Shown one piece after another: positions 13,601 through 25,934 of a stretch of DNA of 64,000 bases. Below the pieces are notes generated by a model. That model ran no database searches. It was not told where the DNA came from and worked only from the letters and a program-made list of their open reading frames with translations. The stretch comes from Gerris lacustris (Eukaryota; Arthropoda; Insecta; Hemiptera; Gerridae): NCBI GenBank assembly GCA_951217055.1, contig OX578277.1, forward strand, positions 58,834,173 through 58,898,172. The letters run 5' to 3'. Numbering within the stretch: the stretch's first letter is position 1; every line of letters begins with the position of its first letter. The translations under genes and the position numbers were made by a program.

Positions 13601-13759
13601 TACGTAAATACCCACTGTTTTTTTCAAATATTTTACTATTTTTTTTCCAGGGTTACTTTTAGAGAAATCCACACAATATATGGTAGACCTATACTGAAAG
13701 ATTTTGTTGAATGGCGACACCAGCAGCGTTTACTTAATGAACCTTTAATCAAGTTATAA
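1421..13759 (+). CDS. Sesquipedalian-type PH-domain endosomal adaptor (PHETA/FAM109 family), spliced
   Basis: Four coding exons (1421-1625, 3856-4044, 12686-12887, 13651-13759) join in frame to 705 nt, or 234 residues plus stop. This is close to the size of vertebrate sesquipedalian proteins. The start MKINEKNLAAFAT, the PH domain (about residues 19-115, with KRWFVLKGNLLFYFE and the late WMKAI tryptophan helix) and a following charged helix (118-131) match the family. Exon 3 is Ser/Pro-rich with an SH3-type PxxPxR motif at 146-151. Exon 4 carries FREIHTIY (202-209), an F&H motif FxxxHxxY; in the family this binds the inositol 5-phosphatases OCRL/INPP5B on endosomes. All splice sites are GT-AG. 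A BEL retrotransposon, a Tigger relic and a MITE-like element lie in the introns. The family call is firm; the orthologue name is not. Confidence 0.9.
1890..2694 (-). pseudogene. Tigger/pogo-type (CENP-B-like) transposase relic
   Basis: On the minus strand, broken frames encode a psq-like helix-turn-helix (a stretch like KKKNLLKDVDKGIKNKKYP, then KYEIAPGSVSTILKN) followed by a CENP-B/Tc5 DNA-binding segment ending in ASSGWLDKFKKRYRI. These are the two DNA-binding units of pogo/Tigger transposases. Upstream, 2640-2692 resembles a Tigger terminal repeat: it reads CAGTCGGACCTCCATATAAC on the minus strand and abuts TA. The DDE catalytic domain is missing and frames are broken, so it is a dead fragment in intron 1. 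Confidence 0.72.
3162..3790. mobile_element. MITE-like element with inverted ends, in intron 1
   Basis: The two ends are inverted copies. AAATGAGTTTTAGTGCGTTA on the left answers AAATGAGTTTTAGTGAGTTG, read on the opposite strand, at 3757-3781 on the right. Between them are a poly-C run (3234-3249), several copies of a motif like TTAAGACAAAGGAATATTA (3260-3445) and a near-perfect palindrome at 3679-3733. No coding capacity is seen. Superfamily and target duplication are not determined. Confidence 0.5.
3856..4044 (+). CDS. Coding exon 2 of the sesquipedalian-type gene
   Basis: The acceptor TTTTAG precedes 3856 and the donor GTAAGA begins at 4045. The exon encodes residues 69-131: the second half of the PH domain (RTYILEAES, then EQWMKAI) and the helix after it. 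It enters and leaves in phase 1. Confidence 0.9.
4506..4510. repeat. Left target-site duplication (TACAT) of the BEL element
   Basis: TACAT at 4506-4510 is repeated exactly at 12136-12140, directly outside the two LTRs. A 5-bp duplication is typical of BEL/Pao insertions. Confidence 0.85.
4511..4958 (-). repeat. 3' LTR of the BEL element
   Basis: 448 bp, starting TGTACGGG and ending GCGCGAACA on the plus strand. It matches 11688-12135 along its whole length with no difference seen by eye. Relative to the minus-strand coding direction this is the 3' LTR. Confidence 0.92.
5145..8276 (-). CDS. BEL/Pao pol: reverse transcriptase, RNase H and integrase
   Basis: The open frame is 1,043 residues counted from the first Met, but it continues upstream in frame to the TGA at 8357-8355, so the Met is probably not a real start. 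Visible parts: RT palm with the metal-binding aspartate region IADICKMFRQI (about 103-113) and catalytic YIDD (182-185); Peptidase_A17/RNase H-like region with acidic residues near D359, E403, D434 and D482; H2C2 zinc finger (H670, H676, C705, C708); integrase core with D740, D806 and E860; and a C-terminal DUF5641 domain (about 935-1035). Key catalytic residues are all present. It would copy the element's RNA to DNA and insert it. Confidence 0.93.
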   Translation of the reverse strand: MSRFFKLEQRLLRQPSLYDEYNSFLKEYLELGHMSLSQKESTYIIPHHGVIKQDSSTTKLRVVFDASFKTSKGSLNNSLLSGPKLQTDICDIVLNFRRHPIVFIADICKMFRQIILHPDDCQYVHIFWRFSPEDPVLEYELKTVTYGLTCAPFQAIRTIRQLIEDEGSSFPLAAPVLLRDIYIDDIVSGSADINSALSLQNQLVGLLRRGGFELRKWSSNCPTLLDNVPKEHHEKPLSFSSKEDPIFKVLGLQWDPARDCFSFCISPPADIVFSKRAVLSIIARIYDPLGFLSPVVFYAKNLLQELWQFKLDWDEELPPSFKEKWLCFIKTLSTLSKVSIPRHVLPPDRKSCQLLCFCDASQKGYAASIYLRVVTNSGHTYLNLLKAKTKLAPLKTISVPRLELCGAVLLSRLVHSVQSFYTDINVEKIYLFTDSTIVLGWLSTSPHLLKTFIGNRVTTILNLTAGSNCSWHHVSTTQNPSDCASRGLTSQELLQFSLWWKGPSWGSQPPETWPIDLERVPLDQVAELKQEKQICLVATSPPGLDLVESMDRISSFSKLQRVWAYVVRFINILKNRSLCNKGSLSCNELLCATKVCVKLIQGVHFFQEYSQINNLSCSKSLARLTPFLDEDGIIRVGGRLRKSDLPLNSKHPIILPTKCHFTNLVIDYFHKVYLHAGPRTLQSLIQRDYWILGARGLIRHRIFKCSTCYRLKAISNIPLMGDLPPSRFVQGRPFINVAVDFAGPFLIKESTRRNAKVSKAYLCIFVCMATKAVHLETVSSLSTDAFLASLDRFLARRGLCTKIYSDCGSNFIGAVRQLSELEHMIRKSDSQCQIINHLNSKGITWVFQPPYAPNFNGLVEAGVKSAKFHLTRITSDKALTFEELSTVFIRIEAVLNSRPISPLSSNPNEFDVLTPGHFIIGSPLLSRPEEDVADVQVNRLTRWQLLNQFIQHFWKRWSTEYLHTLQQRSKWTKPAPNLSVGDLVLVKSMSTSPLTWPLARVLATHPGDDGVVRVVSVKTSSGTFKRPVSKVVLLEKVLSSNEE
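8355..10442 (-). CDS. BEL/Pao gag and aspartic protease
   Basis: A 695-residue frame. The N-terminal helical region leads into the DUF1759-type gag domain (LPKLTLPHFSG from residue 129). A Cys/His-rich zone follows at 362-427, including a perfect CX2CX4HX4C zinc knuckle (C395, C398, H403, C408). A retroviral-type protease (DUF1758) has its catalytic DSG at 497-499. The frame ends in TGA at 8357-8355, and pol follows in the same frame with 26 codons between the TGA and the first pol Met. In most BEL elements gag and pol are one continuous frame, so the TGA is unusual (see findings). Confidence 0.92.
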   Translation of the reverse strand: MADIEHQINNLKGKLNALFNKIKSTVEIGRSISTDVSQLEIFDARFSDLKALYDRFESVFDDLRLLVIKSGQEQGFPDSSLKALYSNAERYYYECCALFKTYTIKVDNSSNVNHFNSSTFDSNRSRARLPKLTLPHFSGQLTDWTQFKDIFNSLVHDDPTLTSIEKFHYLLGATSGPPHKILKAVPLAEANYSLAYKALLDRYDNHRILASSYLDVLLNFTPVKGTPTLSGLQSLLSVVSENVAALQTLAVPDLADFLLFSLVVRLLDPLTRRDFENDHVKETFPSFNSLKNFIKTKCQVLEISRGSALVSTSVAPTHHRSQVSKPTLFSTSSSSIDRPSSQSSLSPKENNFKSSYPRKYSCPSCKQTHRLASCPKFLALTPHQRFNALKTFNVCFNCFGSSHTSKNCNSPYTCRRCKGHHHTLLHFNSPSNNPAISDKEPTNPIEVPKTPIVNPTPGPSATVLSSTTCTSDVLLGTAVAFIYDVTGCPHPVRMVLDSGSHFSFISSSLAKRLGLPQTDFKQPLSGIGQASLLGFKKKLICTISPKDSFEPRFETEAVIVPIITSNLPTTELPSSVSSQFSSLHLADPRFWEPSPVDLLLGSDLFASVLTGGKLSFATEGPNGLSTVFGWVMMGKFKGLSTPDSKQALSSLFVSASSPGIEDIVKRFWELEEPSFTACGDPEDFICEEHFVKTHT
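10443..11687 (-). other. 5' leader of the BEL element
   Basis: About 1.2 kb of AT-rich, non-coding sequence lies between the gag start and the 5' LTR on the minus strand. It probably holds the packaging and untranslated leader region. A TGG-initiated run (TGGTCCTTTGGGCCGG on the minus strand) a few bases inside the LTR fits a tRNA primer-binding site; the tRNA was not identified. Short frames here do not resemble known proteins. Confidence 0.5.
11688..12135 (-). repeat. 5' LTR of the BEL element
   Basis: 448 bp, bounded TGTACGGG and GCGCGAACA. It matches the other LTR along its whole length by eye, and is followed at 12136-12140 by the right TACAT duplication. It would carry the element's promoter, reading on the minus strand. 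Confidence 0.92.
12686..12887 (+). CDS. Coding exon 3 of the sesquipedalian-type gene
   Basis: The acceptor is TCGTAG before 12686 and the donor GTATGC begins at 12888. The exon encodes a linker starting ENMNTMTEQ, a proline motif PPVPPPR and a Ser/Arg-rich run. Low-complexity linkers between the PH domain and the F&H motif are usual in the family. An alternative acceptor (CAG at 12655) would bring an in-frame extension but fits the phase less simply. Confidence 0.82.
13651..13759 (+). CDS. Coding exon 4 of the sesquipedalian-type gene
   Basis: A strong polypyrimidine acceptor (TTTTTTTTCCAG) precedes 13651. The first base completes Arg199. The exon encodes the F&H motif (F202, H206, Y209) and ends at TAA 13757-13759. 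A polyadenylation signal AATAAA lies at 13779-13784. Confidence 0.87.
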
Positions 13760-18325
<4,566 letters not shown>

Positions 18326-19605
18326 TGATTTATTTGAAAGTACTTTAATGTTAATATCCTTTTCTTTTTTTTATTATATTATTTTTTCTCTCTTGCCAAA
18401 TTGTTTTTATTTGTGAAATATAAAAAAAAAATGTAAACTCTTTCCATAATTACAAATTATTGGCGTTAATTTATTTTTTCTAATGTAAAAAATACAAACT
18501 TTTGTTAAAATGAGAGTATTAAATGTTTATATATTCCCCGAAACAAAATGTAAAATGTAAGTCAAATGATAAAATAAAATAGTATATTGTAAATAGTTTT
18601 AAGTATAGTTATATTATTGTTAAGATGTTTAGTTAAGTTAAAAACAAAAGAAATGTTAAATTAACTAATAAATTAAATTTTGTTCCTCTTGTGTTAATTT
18701 TAATGTTTAATATTGAATAGAAAAAAATCAATGTAATTCCTAAATGATTTCTAATTATGAAAATCCAGTACAGCCTTTTAATTTTTAGGAGCTGCTTTTA
18801 TGATGATGGAGAGATAAATGGTCCTCAAGGAGGTAACAATAAGTGGCCCACTATTTAATCAGATTTTTTTTAAAACAAAAACATGTGTTTGTCCTTGCGT
18901 ATTACATCTTATACTTCATATTACAATCTTTACTTTAGCATTATGTCTACCTGACCGACTCGGTTCTCTGAGAATGCTTTACCTCAGACCAATCACTTGA
19001 TTGAACCAAACTCAAGTGATTCATAGAAGTGCCAGAAATTAAAATAATAACTCTTCTTTTTTGGAGCAGTATAACAGAAGTAGTAGTTGGGGGGGGGGGG
19101 GGGGCGAGCGTGCCTGAGCGACTGCTGGAGCAGTAGCGAGAATTGAAGAGAGTGAGACGTGGGGCAGGTTCTAGATCAGGAGGGGAGGGGTGGGTAGGCC
19201 CTACCAAGCGAGGTAGGGAGAGCGGACAGATTTGATTGCACACCTCCTATATCCTCCTAACTCCCTGTTACACATAATATATATAAAGTTTAGTCCAAAA
19301 CGGGACATTGAATTTTGGGGGTGGTCGAGCTATTGTAGCCCCCTTTGTCCTGATCGTATTCCTCTGCTACCATTTGTCGTACTCAGACAATAATTTAACT
19401 ATACTAAGAATAAAACTAATTCTTTTGGCTTTCAAACAACAACTAAACTTATTTTATTTTATCATGAACAAGTCAAAACGAACAAGTTAAGAAAAACTAT
19501 GTTAAAACTAATAAATTTTCAATGTCATATCTTGACATATGACACACTCCGCCACCAAATGATCCTTTTTCTTACTGGGAACTGGGAAGGGATGCTGCCT
19601 CTTGT
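18326..19605. other. Intergenic DNA with a poly-G run
   Basis: No gene is recognised. A run of about 16 G lies at 19089-19104, followed by a G+C-rich purine stretch to 19230. The part 19300-19600 lies downstream of the BEL relic on its coding strand and may include remnants of its 3' end, but no LTR pair was found. Confidence 0.35.
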
Positions 19606-20979
19606 TCATATCACCTCTAAAGGAAAGAGACGGCAAATCGGTCTTGTGATAGTCGAGGCCTCAGTCTTTACTTCTGCTGAGCGTACTGCCCCATCCTGGC
19701 TTAAATTTAGCTTTTCAATTTTTCCCAGTTTCCATTTTTGTCTTGGAACTAGTTCTTCCTTTATATGAACTATCTGGCCGATATAAGGTACATTTTTTGA
19801 ATTCGGTTCCTGCTTAGCTAAAGTTCTTCTTTCCCTTAGGCTAAGCAGGTACTCTCCCCTCCAATTTTTCCAAAATCCTTCAAGTAATTTATTTCCTTTT
19901 TTCCAAAGTTGTAGAATAGTTTCCGGTGCATTACGCAATTTCAGCTCCTCCTCCGCTGAAGAATGTCACCGAAGTGGCCCTCAAACTTAAAAAATGTGCT
20001 GGTGTAATCGTTTCTCCCTCGTTTTCCCCCACATAAAACAAGGGACGTGAATTTAATATGGCTTTTTTTTCTTTTTTTTTTTTCCTTCTTTTTTTTTGGT
20101 GCATATAAACAGAGAAACTGAATATCCCTTGTACTTTCTTGATTTCTTCCCGATAATACCCATCCTAATTTAGAATTAATAAAAAATAACCCTTCTTTAA
20201 TTTCAAATTTTTCTAGATTTAAAGATTTAAAATAATAATAATTTCCAATTAACAATCCAATTTTTGGATCATAGTTCACTAAATCTGGATTCTCAGCAAA
20301 TGTCAGATATTTATATTTAAGTTTTATTGTATCTAATTCTGTAAAGGTTGAACTTTCTACTGTACTAGGTACTACGTTTGCATATATCAGAGAGTAAGAG
20401 CCATCAAATAATTTAATTAGAAATTTTACAACATATGATTTTATATTTTTTGGTTTGGACGAATTAAATAAACAGACAGAGAGATATTCCTCTGGTAAGT
20501 ATGACAGTCCAAGAGTTTTAGCTACTTGTTCTGTCATGCAACCTCCCTGGCCACCACTATCTAACAACACATGTGTGTCAGCTGTGCAATCATTCTCAGA
20601 ACTAGGTAAAGTTACTGTGGCAGTTTGCATAGAAACTTTACACTCAATCTCTTTCTCAATAGAATCTTTAGAGTTTATTTTTCGATTTTCAGGTGAAACT
20701 ACCGCTACTATTTCCTCCTCCTTTTCCGTCTTCTTTAATATTTTTGGCAACTTAGTTGGTGCGGTATTATTATTATTATTATTTGAATTTCTATTTGGAA
20801 TGACATTTCCTCTTTCCCTAGATTCAATTAGATTAGTTAATTCTACTGTTAAGTCAATACTGTCTAACTTTAACTCCATATAGCCCTCTACATCATTTCC
20901 AAATTTTTCTGTTTCTTCTGAATTTATTTGAGAAGCTGTATCAAGATCCTTAACTAAAGTAATAAATGTTTCTGTCATT
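19606..20979 (-). pseudogene. Internally deleted BEL-type element (protease and DUF5641 only)
   Basis: Two minus-strand frames are involved. 20979-19941 starts at MTETF and holds a DUF1758-type aspartic protease with LLDSGGQGGCMTEQVAKTLGL and a C-terminal GWVLSG. 19938-19606 holds a DUF5641-type pol C-terminus (IGQIVHIKEE). Most of gag, and all of the reverse transcriptase, RNase H and integrase core, are missing between and around them. It is not a close relative of the complete BEL at 4.5-12.1 kb, as the proteins differ strongly. LTRs were not found. Confidence 0.72.
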
Positions 20980-21248
20980 TTTTTTTTTTTTTTGTAAATA
21001 CAATAAGTGTCACGTTTAATGTGGCAATGATAGAAGGTCAAAAAGTTCTAACCTTAACCTAAACTATCATAACCTTACATAATTTTCCCTAAAATAAAAA
21101 AAAAAAAAAAATAAATAAAGTTAAAAAAATAAGATTGCATTTATCGAGATGCTACAAAGGAAATCGTTTTTGTAATGTAAAAAATCCCGTCAAGTACTTG
21201 CCAGCAAGTTACTAAAAGGGTTTCTTCGGTCATAAGAATTCATAAGTA

Positions 21249-22589
21249 GGGGAGAGTGGGGCATGTTGTCACAAATTTAACAATTTATTTTTTTAAATTT
21301 TTTCTATTCGGTACATTTTTAATTTCTAAGTACTATTGTTTATTTTAAACTTTCAGCTACATGTGGCACAAGTTTCATTTATCTAGCATTAGTAGAAGTA
21401 TTTTTATTTTATTTTTTTAAAGTTAAAGTTTTTTGTGACAACATGCCCCATCAAGGGGCAGGTTGTCACTTGGTATGGGGTAAGTTGTCACAAGATATAA
21501 ATTAATTATCACCACTTTGATTTAACAAAATTTAAATATCTTAAACTACAAGATTTGGCTAGTTAATATAATAATAATTATTATTTATGGGGCTATCAGT
21601 CTTGTACAGGCAAAATATTTTCCTTATAGGAATCATTTATGTTAATTTTACTGCAGTACCAATCCGAGGTTCTGTAATTTATTAAAAATGCTTCCGATGC
21701 GTAACGAGTGGAGCAGCCTCTAAATATTAGAACCTAACCGCCTTCATGAGCACTCCTGGAGCATACCGTCCTCTAGTGGTTTTTGACTTGTAATTGCTCA
21801 CCATTTTGCCTAGAATAGAACAGCTTTGGTAAAATCGTTATTTCGTGCCTGTACCTAGCACCTAGCTAAGAGTACGGTACGGGAATCAATCAGCTACCTC
21901 GGTAAGGGAATCAACACTGCGTTTTTAAGTATGAGGGTGGAGAAGGTCTGTTAAAAAATATTTATATTTTTTATTTATTGTAATAAAAATAAAAGGGGAA
22001 AAGTGTATCATTTGTTTGATTTTTTATCAATAGTTACCATATTTGTTATTTTAACAGGCCATCCTTTTTTTTTCTTTATCCGCTTTCCTTATTAATTCCT
22101 CTTCACTTTCCATTTCTATTTAAATATAGAAGAATGCTCTTATGTAAATATAGCATTGGAGCAAGTAGTCACAAAAGGTATTGGATGTGACTACTTGCCC
22201 CTTTTACTTTGTGACAACTAGCCCCAACGCGCCATTTTTAATTATAGTAAAATATTTTGTTCCTGCCGCAATAATATTGATTTAACGGTTTAGCAAAACA
22301 ATGCCAAAACTACTACGTAATAATAATCATCGAAAATAGCACCCTAGATAAAAAATACAAAACAGAAAACATAATTTAAAATAAAAAAAAAAGCAGTGAG
22401 TGACTTGCCTAAAAAGTTTATGTTCCATAGATGACAGACGGTTTGCTACAGAGACACCATTTTTCGTAAAGTTTGTCTACATAATGAAGGTTATCTTCAG
22501 TAGCCGCGCGAGCTTTCCCTTATCACTCTAACCCCTTAAAATTGACCCTGTGACAACCTGCCCCTGTGACTTCTTGCCCCACTCTCCCC
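21249..22589. mobile_element. 1.34-kb non-autonomous DNA transposon with TA duplication and iterated motif
   Basis: The ends are inverted: GGGGAGAGTGGGGCA at 21249 and its reverse complement ending at 22589, each flanked by TA (21247-21248, 22590-22591). A TA target fits the Tc1/mariner/pogo group. Nine copies of a 15-bp motif, consensus GTGACAACNTGCCCC in either orientation, lie near the ends at 21258, 21435, 21455, 21477, 22158, 22187, 22211, 22550 and 22566. No transposase was recognised, so it would depend on one supplied elsewhere. Confidence 0.75.
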
Positions 22590-22719
22590 TACATTATTAT
22601 TATTATTATTATTTTTTTTTCAACAAAAATATGTATAAAAAGTTTCACTTTTAAGAAAGAAGGTGTGCATTGTGCATATACATATTATCCATACTATCTT
22701 CGGTATGCACTTATTTGGT

Positions 22720-23340
22720 TTAGTGGTAAAATGGCCGCTATTTTCAAACTAAATATCGACTTCGAATTTTCAAAATAAATATTTTGGGGCTCCCGACTTA
22801 CGGCCCCCTAAAATTTGAGTTCTTTATATCAACTCCCGGAAATAACATTGGACTACAGAGGTGCATATTCTCGTATTTTTGCCTTATTTTTAGGACCTGT
22901 CCTAATAGGGTAGCGGGGGAGGGGGGGGGGGGGCATTTTTTTAACTTTTTGTTTTAATTTTATGGAGGGTAAAATGACCGCTAGTTTTGAGCCACGATAT
23001 ATTTTTGTGGACCAACCAAATTTTAATACCTTTAAAATTATACCCAACTTCGAATTTTCAAATAATAAAAATTTGGGGGCTCCATAGTTACGGCCCCCTA
23101 AAATTTGACTTTTCTTTAGATCAACTTCCAGAAATTTCATTGGACCACAGATATGTATATTTATGTATTTTTGCTTTATTTTTAGGACCTATTCTAATGG
23201 GGTAGTGCAGGGGGGGGGGGGGTACATTTTGGGTTTGTTTTAATTGTTTTGGGGGTAAAATGGCTGTTATTTTGGAAACGCGATATATATTTCTAATCTA
23301 CATTTCAATACCTTTGAAATGATACCCAACTTGAAAATTA
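22720..23340 (+). repeat. Degenerate tandem repeat, period about 290 bp
   Basis: Blocks recur in the same order: GGTAAAATGGCCGCTATTTT-like (22727, 22970, 23257), the CGGCCCCCTAAAATTTGA block (22801, 23091), a TTTTTAGGACCT block and a poly-G run (about 22916-22933 and 23209-23222). About two full copies plus parts of a third are visible. Related sequence continues to about 23560. No coding role is seen. Confidence 0.65.
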
Positions 23341-23932
23341 TATAAAATATTGCGATCTATTCACAATTGATCGCAGATCGCAGACATTTTGATGTTTTAA
23401 GTTCGCAATAGTTTTTCTGTTTTTAGGCAAAAAAGTTTAACTTGTATACCAAATTTCAAGTCTATAGCTTCAGTAGGTCGGGAGATATACTCCAAGATGC
23501 GACGGACGGACGAACTACCAAAACCATTAGGGTTTCTAGGATGACCTCGAAACCCTAAAAAGAACAGTCTGAAAAAAACCGAATTAAATCGGACGTTTAG
23601 AAATAGTTAGGGTATATAATGCAGATTTACTCCACACAATACTCGTAATCATTTTGAAACAAGGAGGGGGAGGAAACACTAGGTCTTCACATAAAATATT
23701 TGTAATAACTGATAATGATAATAGGTTTTGGCTACTTAATAGCCATCTTCAGATTCTAAATTAGTTGTTCACTGTTCAAAGCAACATGGATTATCAAAAT
23801 GACACACAATTGCTAATCACGTATTAATGATAAAATATAGGGAGACATGTAAAAACGGTTTAGATATTTTAATTTTTTTTAGGTTGACAACATTGAGGAG
23901 GACGTGTCCTCCTAGTCTAATAAATAAAATAA

Positions 23933-23979
23933 TTGAAGCGAGCGTAGCGAGCTTCCTACATTCAACGAAATATGCTCCG

Positions 23980-24015
<36 letters not shown>

Positions 24016-24672
24016 AGTAACGTTCACGCGTGTGACGATAACTTGAGTAAAAGTTTACCGATTTAGTTGAAATTTGGTATACATGATCCTTTTACTAATA
24101 CTCAGGCTAAGTTCGTTGGACAGCGTGATCCGTCCAAGAGTTCACGTAAACGAGAGGTTCAAAAATTAAATTGGAATTTCAGGACGGGAAAAGATTCTAT
24201 CATCATCTATTCGATGAGACGAACATTTTTTTCAAATAACATTTTTTAGTAAAACCAACAGCGACACCGCTATGAATTAATAAAGATCGCTAAAACTATT
24301 AAAGCGGGCCTAAACGTTTATAATAGAGAAAACAACCTTTTTACCGATATCTTACGTTCTAACGTAACGATGTTAATAAAACTTCATAGACACCATCTGA
24401 TGCACAATTGAAACAGGCATGCAAAATTTCAATTTGATACATGCAGTAGTTTGTTTGTAGCAAAGAGATACAAATTATAAATATTGAAATAGAGATGCGT
24501 GGTTGGAGGAATAGTAAGAATGCGGGATGGTTCCCTTACTACTAGCCGCTGCACTACTACCAGACCCATTATCTATCAACTCATCATGATTCACAATAAT
24601 CTTTTTTTTCAATATTCAATACATATTTATTACTATACGCTCGCTTCAATGATAGAGCCACGCGATGCCTAG
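23933..24672 (+). mobile_element. Helentron-like non-autonomous element, copy 1
   Basis: 740 bp. It begins TTGAAGCGAGCGTAGCGAGC, has a (GTCT)n microsatellite about 50-80 bp in, an inverted copy of the start (TACGCTCGCTTCAA) near the far end, and finishes CCACGCGATGCCTAG. Sub-terminal inverted repeats, a GTCY-type microsatellite and a CTAG end are the layout described for DINE-1/Helentron-associated elements. No Rep/helicase is encoded. Copy 2 follows with no gap. Confidence 0.72.
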
Positions 24673-25418
24673 TTGAAGCGAGCGTAAGCGAGCTTCTTAC
24701 ATTCAACAAACTATGCATCTTGTTTGTCTGTCTGTCTGTCTGTCTGTCAGTAACGTTCACGCGTGTGACGATAACTTGAGTAAAAGTTGACCGATTTAGT
24801 TGAAATTTGGTATACATGATCCTCTTACTAATACTCAGGCTAAGTTCGTTGGACAGCGTGATCCGTCCAAGAGTTCGCGCGCAACGCTCGCGTAAACGAG
24901 AGGTTCAAAAATTAAATTGGAATTTCAGGACGGGAAAAAATTCTACCATCATCTATTCGATGAGACGAACGTTTTTTATAAATAACATTTTTTAGTAAAA
25001 TCAACAGAGACACCGCTATGAATTAATAAAGATCGCTTAAACTATTAAAGCGGACCTAAACGTTTAAAATAGAGAAAACAACCTTTTTACCGATATCTTA
25101 CGTTCTAACGTAACGATTTTAATAAAACTTCATAGACACCATCTGATGCACAATTGAAACAGGCATGCAAAATTTCAATTTGGTACATGCAGTAGTTTGT
25201 TTGTAGCAAAGAGATACAAATTATAAATATTGAAATTGAGATGTGTGGTTAGAGGAATAGTAAGAATGCGGGGTGGTTTCCTTACTACTAGCCGCTGTAC
25301 TACTACTATACCCATTATCTATCAACTCATCATGATTCACGATAATCTATTTTTTCAATATTCAATACATATTTATTACTATACGCTCGCTTCAATGATA
25401 GAGCCACGCGATGCCTAG
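24673..25418 (+). mobile_element. Helentron-like element, copy 2 (tandem with copy 1)
   Basis: 746 bp, same structure and orientation as copy 1, joined head to tail directly after its CTAG. It ends CTAG at 25415-25418. The two copies are very similar, with a few substitutions, a short insert near 24880 and a different number of GTCT units. Confidence 0.72.
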
Positions 25419-25494
25419 TATATGACTTGTTAAACTTTTTACTTTTGAACTCATTTATTTAGTTTTTTTACGATAATTTAAGAAAGGTGATGTC

Positions 25495-25562
25495 AAACTA
25501 TTTGGGGCTAATTTGATTTCTGGGGGGCTCAAACCCCCTTAGCCCCCATAGGATCGCCACTG
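25495..25562. repeat. Terminal relic of a hAT-like element
   Basis: A G+C-rich stretch ends GGATCGCCACTG, resembling the CAGTGGCGGATC-type ends found elsewhere in the window (51333-51383 and 38623-38754). The partner end was not found. Confidence 0.35.
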
Positions 25563-25802
25563 AAGCCAATAAATTGCCTTGTCAACTTTTAATTGAACTA
25601 TATTTAATTTTATTTTTTCATCTGCGGTTACTTGCCAGTTAGCTCTTCTATTTAGCTAGAGTGAAAATCCACTACTTCCCAAAGAACTCCTTGGAACTTA
25701 TTTTTATTGCTAATACTCAAATATAATTCCCTTGAGCCTTTTTTTTCAGGAATCAAATGTTTAAAAGAGTTTTTTTTAAAGAATATTCAACTTTTTTTTA
25801 AG

Positions 25803-25934
25803 AAATTTCAACTAAATCGGTCAACTTTTACTCAAGTTATCGTCACACGCGTAAACGCTACTGACAGACAGACAGACAGACAGACAAGATGCATAGTTTG
25901 TTGAATGTAAGAAGCTCGCTTACGCTCGCTTCAA
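25803..25934 (-). mobile_element. Helentron-like element, copy 3 (5' fragment)
   Basis: Minus-strand copy of only the first ~132 bp of the family: the TTGAAGCGAGCG start, the GTCT run and the ACTTGAGTAAAAGTTGACCG block. It then stops abruptly. Confidence 0.65.

Noticed and set aside
20455..20883. 142-codon plus-strand frame
   Set aside because: It is antisense to the BEL-relic protease frame, which has a recognisable domain.
24000..24015. The GTCT runs as ordinary microsatellites
   Set aside because: They recur at the same place within copies of one ~740-bp element, so they are part of that element.
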